Source of the DNA: Emergencia sp.
GTDB lineage: Bacteria > Bacillota > Clostridia > Peptostreptococcales > Anaerovoracaceae
Assembly (NCBI GenBank): GCA_022767345.1
Contig: JALEOD010000053.1
Location: 1 to 64,000 of the forward strand
DNA length: 64,000 nt
Reading direction: 5' to 3'
Positions 43,620 to 51,903 of the stretch are shown here, piece after piece. The notes below the pieces were generated by a model. That model had not been told where the DNA came from. It did no database searches and saw only the letters and a list, made by a program, of their open reading frames with translations. The translations under genes and the position numbers were made by a program. Within the stretch, counting starts at the first letter, position 1; the number at the start of each line of letters is the position of its first letter.

Positions 43620-44654
43620 ATGGTATATGTTGCATTGTATCTGGCCTGCATGGTTGTCTGCTATTTTTTAGCCAGTAAGCTGCGCAGCCAGAGAGAGTTC
43701 CTTGGCAGGATTGTGAATGTAATAACCTTAGCCAGTGTATTTGTGCTGGTTTTGATGATGGGTATGCGTATGGGCTCTAATGAGGAGATTATTGCCAGCC
43801 TGGGCACCATTGGACTGCAGGCTTTTCTTTTCACCATTGTGGTGGTAATCGGCGGCGTACTTTCTGTGACGGCAGCACGGAAACTTCTTGGTATTGATAA
43901 GTTTGGCAGACTGAAAGAAAAGACAGCAAAGCAGGTGTCTGCGCAGAATACTGAGCAGGCAGGTAAAGCAGGGGCAGACAGTAAAATGGAAGGGGATCAT
44001 GAATCTGATGCAGGAGAAAACGGCAGCGCAGCATCATTGATGACATGGCTGATCATCATCGCCGTAATCCTCGGACTTTTGTTCGGCTACTTTTATCTTC
44101 GGGTCAATGTGGAAGATATCGACGCTTTTAATGATAAAGTGGGTAGTCTGATGACTTTGGGACTCTGCATCATGATCGGCAGCATCGGATTTGATATGGG
44201 GCTTTCCGGTACAGTTCTTGCGCAGGTGAAGCATATCGGATTTCGCGTGCTGATCTTTCCGGCAGCTGTCATTACAGGAACAGCGGTGTCTTCTGTGATG
44301 ATGAGTTTTTTCCTGCCGCTTTCGGCGAGGGAGTGCATTGCAATCGGCTTCGGTTTTGGCTGGTACACCTTTGCGCCGGTGGCGATTTCCGGTGCGGGAC
44401 ATGTTGTGGCGGGAGCGGTATCCTTTATGCACAACGTATTCAGAGAAACCCTGGGCATTATTCTCCTTCCTGTTTTGGCGAAGAAAATCGGCTATATCGA
44501 GGTGTGCAGTCTGCCGGGTGTAGCCGCCGGTGATATGGGACTTTCCTTAGTGGAAAAAGCCCTGCGGCCTGATATCGTAGTATACTCTTTTGCCATCGGC
44601 ATGTCGGAAAGTATTTTAATTCCGCTGCTGGTTACTTTGGCAATCGGGGCATAA
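43620..44654 (+). CDS. lysO: LysO-type lysine exporter (DUF340 family)
   Basis: A 344-residue membrane protein with about eight helices. Short N-terminal hydrophobic part (1-90), a hydrophilic insert (about 98-140), then the DUF340 core with GLCIMIGSIGFDMGLSG (about 181-197) and GFGWYTFAPVAISG (about 244-257). LysO in E. coli exports lysine and toxic analogues. Close to the pyl operon, export of lysine or pyrrolysine intermediates is thinkable but unsupported. The gene stands 31 nt before a MoxR gene. Confidence 0.8.
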   Translation: MVYVALYLACMVVCYFLASKLRSQREFLGRIVNVITLASVFVLVLMMGMRMGSNEEIIASLGTIGLQAFLFTIVVVIGGVLSVTAARKLLGIDKFGRLKEKTAKQVSAQNTEQAGKAGADSKMEGDHESDAGENGSAASLMTWLIIIAVILGLLFGYFYLRVNVEDIDAFNDKVGSLMTLGLCIMIGSIGFDMGLSGTVLAQVKHIGFRVLIFPAAVITGTAVSSVMMSFFLPLSARECIAIGFGFGWYTFAPVAISGAGHVVAGAVSFMHNVFRETLGIILLPVLAKKIGYIEVCSLPGVAAGDMGLSLVEKALRPDIVVYSFAIGMSESILIPLLVTLAIGA

Positions 44655-44685
44655 ATAAAGGATGAAAATTTAGGAGTAAAAATAG

Positions 44686-45510
44686 ATGAAGGAAAGAAAA
44701 CGATTTACCGGAAGTGACAGTTATGTTGCTTCCAAAGAACTGATGAACGCGGTCAATGTTGCCATCGCGCTGGAAAAACCCCTTTTAATCAAAGGAGAGC
44801 CGGGCACCGGAAAGACCATGCTGGCGGAAGCTATCGCAGAATCTCTCGGCATGAATCTGGTAATCTGGGGAATTAAATCCACCACCAAGGCACAGGAAGG
44901 ACTTTATGTTTACGATACCGTGCAGCGTCTTTATGACAGCCAGTTTGGGGAAGGAGATGTTTCCGATATCAAACAGTACATCAAACTGGGAAAACTGGGC
45001 GAAGCCTTTACGGCAGACGAACAGGTGGTGCTGCTCATCGATGAAATTGATAAGGCGGATTTGGAGTTTCCCAACGACTTGCTTTGGGAGTTGGATAAGA
45101 TGGAATTCTATATCAACGAAACCAAGGAAACCGTTAGAACCAAACATCGTCCTATCGTTATCATTACTTCCAATGCGGAAAAAGAACTGCCCGATGCGTT
45201 TCTGCGCCGTTGCATCTTCCACTATATAGAATTTCCCGATAGTGAAAAGATGGAGGAAATCATTGGCGTACATTTTGGCGATATGAATAAAAAATTGGTG
45301 CACGCTGCTATGGAAGCCTTTTATGCGATTCGTGACATGAAGCAGATTCAGAAGAAGCCGAGCACTTCGGAGCTTCTTGACTGGGTGCAGGCCCTTGCCA
45401 TCAGCGGCGCTTCTGTGGATGAAATCAGAGAACGGATTCCTTACATCGGCGTGCTTTTAAAGAAGAATCAGGATATCGACACAGTTAAAGGATACAGGCA
45501 TGTTTATTAA
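44686..45510 (+). CDS. MoxR-family AAA+ ATPase
   Basis: A 274-residue AAA+ ATPase: Walker A KGEPGTGKT (about 36-44), Walker B VVLLIDEIDKAD (about 113-124), sensor-1 region IVIITSNAEKELPDAF, arginine finger FLRRC. MoxR ATPases act with VWA proteins as chaperones that insert metal or activate enzyme complexes. The VWA gene overlaps its last 11 nt, so the pair is one functional unit. Which enzyme it serves is unknown. Confidence 0.88.
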   Translation: MKERKRFTGSDSYVASKELMNAVNVAIALEKPLLIKGEPGTGKTMLAEAIAESLGMNLVIWGIKSTTKAQEGLYVYDTVQRLYDSQFGEGDVSDIKQYIKLGKLGEAFTADEQVVLLIDEIDKADLEFPNDLLWELDKMEFYINETKETVRTKHRPIVIITSNAEKELPDAFLRRCIFHYIEFPDSEKMEEIIGVHFGDMNKKLVHAAMEAFYAIRDMKQIQKKPSTSELLDWVQALAISGASVDEIRERIPYIGVLLKKNQDIDTVKGYRHVY

Positions 45511-46690
45511 GTTCTTCTACTTGCTTCGGGACAAGGGGCTTCATGTATCTTTGGATGAGTGGCTGTGTCTTATTTCGGCTTTGGATAAGGGGCTTGCGAT
45601 GAATTCTTTGCTGGAATTTTATTATCTGTGCCGCAATGTGCTGATAAAAAATGAGGCAGACTACGACAAATTTGATCTAGCTTTTGCAGAATATTTTCAA
45701 GGCGTAGAGACGGTAGAAGAAATTCCCGATGAACTTTGGCAGTGGCTGCATACAGATGAACGGGAACGGGATATTCTGGACAGGCCTGATTGGGCAAAGG
45801 AATATGATTTTGACAAGCTGATGGAGATGTTTCGGGAAAGGCTTGCTGAGCAGACAGAGAAGCACGATGGCGGAAATTACTGGATTGGAACCGGCGGCAC
45901 CTCTGCCATGGGCCATGGCGGCTACAATCCGGCTGGTATACGTGTAGGCGGTTATAGCCGCCATCGGACTGCAGTGCAGGTTGCCGGAAATAGAAACTTT
46001 CGCGATTTCAGGCAGGATCAGTCGCTGGATACCAGACAGTTTCAGATGGCATTTCGAAAACTTCGTCAGTTTTCAACCAGGGTGGATACAGAAAAGACGG
46101 AACTTGACGTAGAGGGAACCATTGACGCCACTTGTAATAACGCGGGGCTTTTGAAACTGGTTTACGAAAAGCCCCGGAAGAATACCGTAAAGCTGCTTCT
46201 TTTGATGGATTCTGACGGTTCCATGGCGCCTTATACAAAACTGTGCAATCAGCTGTTTCAGGCGGTACATCAGTCTACCCATCTGAAGGATTTAAAAATT
46301 TATTATTTCCATAATTGCATCTACGATTATCTGTATACGACGCCAAGGTGTCGTCACGGAGAGTGGGTGGAGACCGACTGGGTTTTCGGCAATCTGGACA
46401 GTGAATATAAAGTGATTCTGGTAGGCGATGCCGCCATGTCTCCTTATGAACTGATGGCAAGAGGCGGCAACAACGACTGGAGTCTGTATAACGAAGAGCC
46501 GGGCATTTTCTGGCTGCAGAAATTTCCAAAGCGGTACAAAAAGTGCATCTGGCTCAATCCTATTAAAGAACAGAGATGGGAACATACCTATGGAAGCAAG
46601 ACGATTCAAATGATTCGCCAAGTCTTTCCTATGTTTGAGCTGACTTTAGACGGGCTGGATAAAGGGATTCAAAGACTGCTGGTGAGATAA
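45500..46690 (+). CDS. VWA-domain CoxE-like partner of MoxR
   Basis: A 396-residue protein. The N-terminal 120 residues are helical (FFYLLRDKGLHVSLDEWLCLISALDKG). A Gly/Arg-rich middle section (about 130-165) precedes a C-terminal von Willebrand A domain (about 230-385) whose MIDAS opens LLLMDSDGSMAPY: DxDxS instead of the classical DxSxS. Overall form fits CoxE/YehP-like VWA proteins coded beside MoxR ATPases. It likely docks a client protein through a bound divalent metal. Confidence 0.82.
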   Translation: MFIKFFYLLRDKGLHVSLDEWLCLISALDKGLAMNSLLEFYYLCRNVLIKNEADYDKFDLAFAEYFQGVETVEEIPDELWQWLHTDERERDILDRPDWAKEYDFDKLMEMFRERLAEQTEKHDGGNYWIGTGGTSAMGHGGYNPAGIRVGGYSRHRTAVQVAGNRNFRDFRQDQSLDTRQFQMAFRKLRQFSTRVDTEKTELDVEGTIDATCNNAGLLKLVYEKPRKNTVKLLLLMDSDGSMAPYTKLCNQLFQAVHQSTHLKDLKIYYFHNCIYDYLYTTPRCRHGEWVETDWVFGNLDSEYKVILVGDAAMSPYELMARGGNNDWSLYNEEPGIFWLQKFPKRYKKCIWLNPIKEQRWEHTYGSKTIQMIRQVFPMFELTLDGLDKGIQRLLVR

Positions 46691-46946
46691 AATGAGAGGG
46701 AGTTTTGTATTGAACTTGAAGCGAATTTAAGTTTTGCAGAACTTTACCCTTTATTTTCTCAAAAAAAGGAAATAAACTGGTTTAATATAGCCTAGTATGA
46801 CGGTTTTCTTTAAAATAGAGTAATTTTAAGGAATGGTGAAAGGTTTCTTTGCTGTTTTCGGGCATTTTACGAAAGATAGGCAATGGATTTTCCTTTTTTC
46901 GCAGTTTTTATGATTTTTTTCTGCAACACAAATTTTTATTACACTG
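46691..46946. other. AT-rich intergenic stretch, nothing recognised
   Basis: About 256 nt after the VWA gene. No gene, RNA motif or clear promoter is visible. Confidence 0.6.
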
Positions 46947-46982
46947 AAAAAGGGTATCTGTCTTAACGACAGATACCCTTTT
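46947..46982. terminator. Bidirectional terminator
   Basis: A perfect stem AAAAGGGTATCTGTC with GACAGATACCCTTTT around TTAAC. It lies at the 3' ends of the VWA gene (plus) and the MFS remnant (minus). Confidence 0.85.
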
Positions 46983-46983
46983 C

Positions 46984-47568
46984 TTAATCTCTAGTAATAT
47001 AGACTGCTAAAATAAGTCCGACTGCCGCAAAGGCTGTGGCAAGAAAACCAACGGCGGAAAATCCCTGTGCTTCAGAGGCAAAGAGTCCAAAAACGCCTGA
47101 GAAGAGGGAAGAACCGATGCAGCCTGCAATCTGAAAACCTGTACTCATCACGGTGACACCATGAGGATTCTCCTGAGGAGAAAGTTTTCCCAAAGCAAAG
47201 GATTGTACTGGGCCGATAATCAGCGCGCTGCCGCAGATGACAGGAATGTACAGAACTGCCAGCAGAATCGAAGATTCTGTATGAACCAGGGAGAGTGCAG
47301 CAGTGCAGACACCGATACAGAGAAATCCCAAAGGCAGCAGCACCCGGCCGCCTTTCTTATCGTAAATACGTCCTGCAAGGGGCGCAATAACGCAGGATAA
47401 CAGAATAGCAGGGAACAGCACCATGGAAGCGTTGAACGGGGACATGCCCATACCGCTCTGCATAAGGAAAGAAGCACAGCGTGAGACAACAAAAAACACA
47501 CGCGAAGCCTGTACCGTAATCAGATTTACGAGCGATTGCTCTACGTGTGTCGTTTGCCATTTATTCAA
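46984..47568 (-). pseudogene. C-terminal half of an MFS transporter (truncated)
   Basis: 194 codons covering roughly the last six helices of a DHA-type major facilitator (GMSPFNASMVLFPAILLS, APLAGRIYDKKGGR with the loop-8/9 motif, then GLILAVYITRD). The first half is gone; the frame opens with TTG and no ribosome site, and the new 5' end lies directly under a good promoter. Most likely a deletion remnant. A half-transporter that dimerises is possible but less likely. Confidence 0.72.
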
Positions 47569-47579
47569 TTGATAATTAA

Positions 47580-47608
47580 ATTTTAACAGATTTCTAAAAC
47601 AGGGTCAA
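47580..47608 (-). promoter_or_regulatory. Promoter in front of the MFS remnant
   Basis: On the minus strand TTGACC, a 17-nt spacer and TAAAAT, about 12 nt before the remnant's first codon. Confidence 0.6.
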
Positions 47609-47650
47609 GTGTGGAAAAATGTGGAAATCACTTACTGTCCTGACCGATGC

Positions 47651-48313
47651 TTAGCTGAAATACCGGAATACACCTTTTACTTTACCAAGGACCTTGACAT
47701 CCTGCACGATAATCGGACTCATGGTATCGTTTTCCGGCTGCAGTCTGATGTGACCGTTTTCTTTATAGAAGGTCTTGACGGTGGCTTCGCTTTCGAAGCC
47801 GTCAATCATAGCGACTACGATTTCTCCGTTTCTGGCGGTGTTCTGCTGTTCCACCAGAATTAAGTCTCCGTCCATAATACCTACGTTAATCATACTCTCG
47901 CCGCAGACCCTCAGCATGAAGTTGGAACCGCCTGCATACTGGGCAGGAATGGGAAAGGTTTCTTCTATATTCTGCTCTGCCAGAATCGGAGTACCTGCGG
48001 CAACTCTGCCGACAACAGGCACGTCGATGATGTCCTCGCGATGGAAATCCTCCGCGTAGGATGGCGCGGTGGAGAAAGGAGTTTCTTGTGTATCTCTCTC
48101 CATATCGACTACCATCAGAGCTCTCGGCTTGGATGGATCTTTCTTCAGATAGCCTTGTTTGACAAGGCTTGCAATGTCTTTGTGGGCTGTAGAGGTGGAC
48201 TTGATATGCAGTGCGCTGCAGATTTCTCTGACCGTAGGAGGGTAGCCCTTGGTTCTAATTTCGTCTTTCATGAAATCTAAAATTTTCTGTTCGCGGTCTT
48301 TAAGCTGGTTCAT
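47651..48313 (-). CDS. lexA: LexA repressor of the SOS response
   Basis: A 220-residue LexA. N-terminal winged helix-turn-helix (GYPPTVREICSALHIKSTSTAHKDIASLVKQGYL, about 18-52); self-cleavage site in RVAAGTP (Ala-Gly, about 103-109); catalytic Ser in CGESMINVGI and Lys in ESEATVKTF. RecA filaments trigger autocleavage. The start is supported by GGAGGG upstream. The promoter contains a LexA-box-like site, so autoregulation is expected. Confidence 0.95.
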   Translation of the reverse strand: MNQLKDREQKILDFMKDEIRTKGYPPTVREICSALHIKSTSTAHKDIASLVKQGYLKKDPSKPRALMVVDMERDTQETPFSTAPSYAEDFHREDIIDVPVVGRVAAGTPILAEQNIEETFPIPAQYAGGSNFMLRVCGESMINVGIMDGDLILVEQQNTARNGEIVVAMIDGFESEATVKTFYKENGHIRLQPENDTMSPIIVQDVKVLGKVKGVFRYFS

Positions 48314-48354
48314 AATACCCTCCGTTCCTTTGGCTGATTAAATTCTTTGTTCGT

Positions 48355-48393
48355 ATTATAACATAAGACGAACAAAAAGTAAACATTTGTTCA
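48355..48393 (-). promoter_or_regulatory. lexA promoter with LexA box
   Basis: On the minus strand TTTACT, a 17-nt spacer and TATAAT (48355-48360). The -35 box overlaps TGAACAAATGTTTA (48380-48393), matching the Firmicute LexA core GAAC-N4-GTTY. A CGAACA half-site lies nearby. Confidence 0.7.
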
Positions 48394-48499
48394 CAATTAT
48401 TTAAAAATGATTTTGCAATTATGCTGAATTGGTGATAAAATGAAAAGCGGTTGCTTATGCGGCACTGCTGATGAAAGAAAAACTAATAAGGAAGCATTT

Positions 48500-49417
48500 A
48501 TGATTATCGTTACTGTTTGCAAGCTGCTGATGGCTCTTGCGGTCGGCTATTATTTGAATAAGAAGGATATATTTACAAAAGAGGTCAATCAGAAGCTCTG
48601 TACGTTTGTCATCGAAATTTGTCTGCCGCTGATTATCCTCACTTCGCTGAGTGAAGCGGACGGCGACATGAGCAAAGGCCTTTTGATAAAGTTTGTTCTG
48701 ACCGGCGGCGCATTTTACTGCCTGCTGCCGTTTATTGCAAAAGGCATTAATGTACTGACAAGAATTCCCAAGGAGGACAGACCTGTTTACGAACAGTTTT
48801 ATATCTTTGGAAATACGCTGTACATGGGATATCCTGTGACGGCATCTCTCTATGGCACCGGGTGCATTTTTCATCTGAGTATTTTTCATTTGGGATTTGA
48901 TATTCTGTACTACACCTACGCCAGATGGCAGATTTGCAAAGGTGCGGGCATCGCAGGCGGAAAACTTTCTCTGCGGGAGCTTTTGAACCCGGGGACAGTG
49001 GCTTCGCTGATTGCTCTTGCCATGTTCTTTACCGGCGTAAAAATGCCGGGCGGCGCAGCGGAGGTATGCAACTTTATTGGAGAAATGGCGTCGCCTCTTT
49101 CGATGGTGGTCATCGGTGCAAATATCGGTACCTATTCTGTGAAAAGCATTTTCCGCTGCGACAAAAAGCTGTATCTGGTTGCGGCGATTCGCCTTTTGAT
49201 ATTTCCGGTGATTGTTTACGCTGTGATGACTTTACTGGGGTTTGATGGAATATTCCGCGGCTCGGCGGTCATTTCTCTCGGTATGCCTGTTGCGGCGATG
49301 GTTTCTATGGGCTGTACGGAGCAGGGCTACAAAGAAGAACTGGCGTCAGCCGGCGTGATTCTGACCACCTTGCTTTCGCTGCCGATGGTGGCGGTGCTTT
49401 TGACTGTGATGGGATAA
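48500..49417 (+). CDS. AEC-family (auxin efflux carrier-like) transporter
   Basis: A 305-residue membrane protein with about ten helices split around a central loop, typical of the AEC/MleP group. N-terminal VCKLLMALAVGYYLNKKDIFTKEVNQKL, the NTLYMGYPVTASLYG motif (about 110-124) and PVAAMVSMG near the end fit. Members export malonate, malate or other organic acids. ATG at 48500 follows AAGGA; the frame upstream lacks a ribosome site. The substrate is not inferable. Confidence 0.82.
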   Translation: MIIVTVCKLLMALAVGYYLNKKDIFTKEVNQKLCTFVIEICLPLIILTSLSEADGDMSKGLLIKFVLTGGAFYCLLPFIAKGINVLTRIPKEDRPVYEQFYIFGNTLYMGYPVTASLYGTGCIFHLSIFHLGFDILYYTYARWQICKGAGIAGGKLSLRELLNPGTVASLIALAMFFTGVKMPGGAAEVCNFIGEMASPLSMVVIGANIGTYSVKSIFRCDKKLYLVAAIRLLIFPVIVYAVMTLLGFDGIFRGSAVISLGMPVAAMVSMGCTEQGYKEELASAGVILTTLLSLPMVAVLLTVMG

Positions 49418-49432
49418 AGGGGATTTATCTTC

Positions 49433-50797
49433 TCATTTCAGTCCCAGACTGGTCAGCTTATAGTTGAGCGCCTGCTTTGTAATGCCAAGGGCTTTGGCTG
49501 CCTCAGTCTTTGTGGGATAAGCCTCCAGAGTCTGCTGCAGAAGCTGCCGTTCGAAATTTGTCAGCTGCTGCTGATAGGATGGAGATTTACCGCTACTGAC
49601 TTCGGACTCCAAAGTCTCAAGGTTTTGCATATAGGGCGGCAAGTCTTCCGGTGTAATGTAAGAACTCTCGGCGATGGCAAAGGCGCCTTCCAGCATATTT
49701 CTCAGCTCGCGAACGTTGCCGGGCCAGCTATGGCTGTGAAAAAGCCGCAGCGCCTCTTCGGAAAGCCCCTGCAGATGCCGGTCAAAGTTTTTATTGAACT
49801 GATTTATATAGAATGCCGTCAGATGGTCTATATCCCCCTGGCGGTTTTTTAATAGGGGCAGTTTGAAGGAAATGACGTTGAGTCTGTAAAACAGGTCGCT
49901 GCGCAGGTGTCCGGCGTCGATTGCCTCAAAAGGATCTTCGTTGATTGCGGCGATGATGCGCACGTCTACATGGATAGGCTGATGGCCGCCCAAATGCAGA
50001 ACAGCTTTTTCCTCTATAGCTTTCAGGAGTTTGGCCTGCAGGGCAATATCCAGGGAGTTAATCTCGTCAAGGAACAGGGTGCCCTTGTCGGCAAGCTCAA
50101 TGAGTCCTTTTCGTGAAATGGCGCCGGTGTAGCTGCCTTTTTCTGTACCAAAGAGCGTGCTCTCAAGGAGATTTTCCGGGATGGCGGAGCAGTTGAGGGA
50201 AATGAAAGGCATCGCTGCACGGTTGCTGGAATAGTGCAGAGACTGCGCAACCAGCTCTTTTCCTGTGCCGGTGCTTCCCTCAATGAGTACGGAAGAATCC
50301 ATGTTGCGCACTTTTAGAATTTTTTTCTTTAATTTTTCCATCGTCGGGTCGACGGTGATGATATCGTCAATGGTATAGTTCTCAGCACCTTTGCTTCTTC
50401 TGCTGGAAAAATCCTGAACACTGATGTATTCCTTCGGATATTCCGCACCGATAAATTTCAGGGCAAGGGCAGCGCCGATGAGTTTTTTCTTGTGATACAG
50501 CGGGAAGACGCTGCTGTAGCCTTTCACATGGTCTCCTTTATAAGTGACCCCGTTTTCTTCGTAGCCGATAATCGGCTGACCGGTCTTTACAACGCTGTAC
50601 ACTTCGCTGTTTGCCTCGTTTGAGGAAGGAAAAATTTCAAATAAATGTTTACCGATGATTTCGTCGGCGGTAAAGCTGTAGGTATCCGGATTGATGATTT
50701 CGCAGTACCTGCAGATACAGTCCGTGTCAAATAATGAAAGCTCGTCAAAAAAGTTTCGCATCTGGAAAACAGACTGGGCGATTTCCTCATAAAGCAT
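49433..50797 (-). CDS. Sigma-54-dependent activator (PAS-AAA-Fis)
   Basis: A 454-residue RocR-like enhancer-binding protein. N-terminal PAS-type sensor (about 10-125); AAA+ domain (about 145-375) with Walker A EGSTGTGKE, the sigma-54 contact loop GSYTGA (a GAFTGA variant), Walker B GTLFLDEIN and arginine-finger RSDLFYRLNV; C-terminal Fis-type helix-turn-helix (TKTEAAKALGITKQALNYKL). It diverges from an operon that carries a near-perfect -24/-12 promoter, its obvious target. RocR relatives respond to arginine/ornithine-type signals; the ligand here is unknown. Confidence 0.92.
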   Translation of the reverse strand: MLYEEIAQSVFQMRNFFDELSLFDTDCICRYCEIINPDTYSFTADEIIGKHLFEIFPSSNEANSEVYSVVKTGQPIIGYEENGVTYKGDHVKGYSSVFPLYHKKKLIGAALALKFIGAEYPKEYISVQDFSSRRSKGAENYTIDDIITVDPTMEKLKKKILKVRNMDSSVLIEGSTGTGKELVAQSLHYSSNRAAMPFISLNCSAIPENLLESTLFGTEKGSYTGAISRKGLIELADKGTLFLDEINSLDIALQAKLLKAIEEKAVLHLGGHQPIHVDVRIIAAINEDPFEAIDAGHLRSDLFYRLNVISFKLPLLKNRQGDIDHLTAFYINQFNKNFDRHLQGLSEEALRLFHSHSWPGNVRELRNMLEGAFAIAESSYITPEDLPPYMQNLETLESEVSSGKSPSYQQQLTNFERQLLQQTLEAYPTKTEAAKALGITKQALNYKLTSLGLK

Positions 50798-50839
50798 GTC
50801 AGAACCTCCGTTTTATGAAAGAGTAAAAAATTATATTAC

Positions 50840-50873
50840 CATTATAAAGAAAAATGTTACCAATGTAAACCCC
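50840..50873. promoter_or_regulatory. Candidate enhancer site for the sigma-54 activator
   Basis: Two TTACCA(A/T)T direct elements (about 50839 and 50858) lie about 50-80 nt upstream of the -24/-12 promoter, where enhancer-binding proteins usually bind. Support is positional only. Confidence 0.35.
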
Positions 50874-50912
50874 AGCACCGCTATTTTATCTGAAAATACG
50901 GAAGAATTTAGT

Positions 50913-50928
50913 TGGCATGAAATTTGCT
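50913..50928 (+). promoter_or_regulatory. Sigma-54 (-24/-12) promoter
   Basis: TGGCATG-AAAT-TTGCT matches the consensus TGGCACG-N4-TTGCW at all invariant GG and GC positions with correct spacing. It drives the MBL hydrolase, YfcC transporter and M20 peptidase genes. Confidence 0.88.
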
Positions 50929-50975
50929 GTATATAATAGCAACGATATCGTAATCAAGCCAAAGGAGAGATTGAT

Positions 50976-51890
50976 ATGGAATGGAAAGATATGCCCAGAA
51001 GGACATATTACGAGAAATATGAAAGAGTGAATGTAAAAAATGACGGAGGCTGGTATGAGGTGTACCGTTTGCCAAAGAATGTATATGCCTTTGCAGAGTC
51101 TCGCCATTTTCAGGAAGTGAATTTCTTTTTGATTTTGGGAAGTGAAAGAGCGATTCTTTTTGACACGGGCATGGGAATTGTTCCTGTAAAGCCGCTGATT
51201 GACGAGCTTTATCAGGGAGAAATTATTGCGGTTAACAGCCATTTTCATTTTGACCACATCGGCAGCAATTATATCTTTGAACCAGTATACTGCTGTACGG
51301 ACATATTTGTTTCAGGCATTGCAAAGCGTGGGCTTTCCCGTGCAGATGTTGGCGCTCAGATGGACGAAGACATGTTTAAGGGCGGCTACCCACAGGGCTT
51401 TACGGCAGATAAGTTTCATGTTCCGCCATACCGCAGTGCAAAAGTAGAGGACGGTCATATCTTTGACCTTGGAAATCGTAAGCTTCGCGTTTTGCATACG
51501 CCTGGTCACAGCTACGACTCGCTGATGCTGTATGATGAGGAAAATAAAATTTTATTTACCGGTGATACGTTCTATCTGGGCGCTCTTTATGCTCACTTTG
51601 ACTGCGAGCAGTTCGGACGCTCTGATATCAGGGAGTACTGTGAAACCATGGAGCGGCTGGCAGCAGCAATTCCGGAAGATGTTTCCCTTTACTGCTCCCA
51701 CAACGATTTTATCGCGCCGGCGTCTAAACTGGGCGAGACTGCGGAAGTGCTCAGGGCTATCATCGATGAAGAGACTGTGCCTGCGGCAGAAAAGGGTGTC
51801 AGCAAGGGCCATCAGTATCTGGAAGAAGAAAACGCATTGTTTGAGAAAGCTGGCAATGGCTTCTCTGTCGTATATGCAGTGAAAAATTAA
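50976..51890 (+). CDS. Metallo-beta-lactamase-fold hydrolase
   Basis: A 304-residue MBL-fold enzyme with all metal motifs: NSHFHFDHIGS (about 87-97), HTPGHSYD (about 174-181), LFTGDTFYLG and the C-terminal CSHND His. The substrate class (thioester, lactone, cyclic peptide) cannot be told. First gene of the sigma-54 operon, with AAAGGAGAG at the start. Position next to an amino acid/peptide transporter and an M20 peptidase suggests it cleaves the same imported compound or an acylated form of it. Confidence 0.85.
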   Translation: MEWKDMPRRTYYEKYERVNVKNDGGWYEVYRLPKNVYAFAESRHFQEVNFFLILGSERAILFDTGMGIVPVKPLIDELYQGEIIAVNSHFHFDHIGSNYIFEPVYCCTDIFVSGIAKRGLSRADVGAQMDEDMFKGGYPQGFTADKFHVPPYRSAKVEDGHIFDLGNRKLRVLHTPGHSYDSLMLYDEENKILFTGDTFYLGALYAHFDCEQFGRSDIREYCETMERLAAAIPEDVSLYCSHNDFIAPASKLGETAEVLRAIIDEETVPAAEKGVSKGHQYLEEENALFEKAGNGFSVVYAVKN

Positions 51891-51903
51891 AGGAGGAATT
51901 TCC

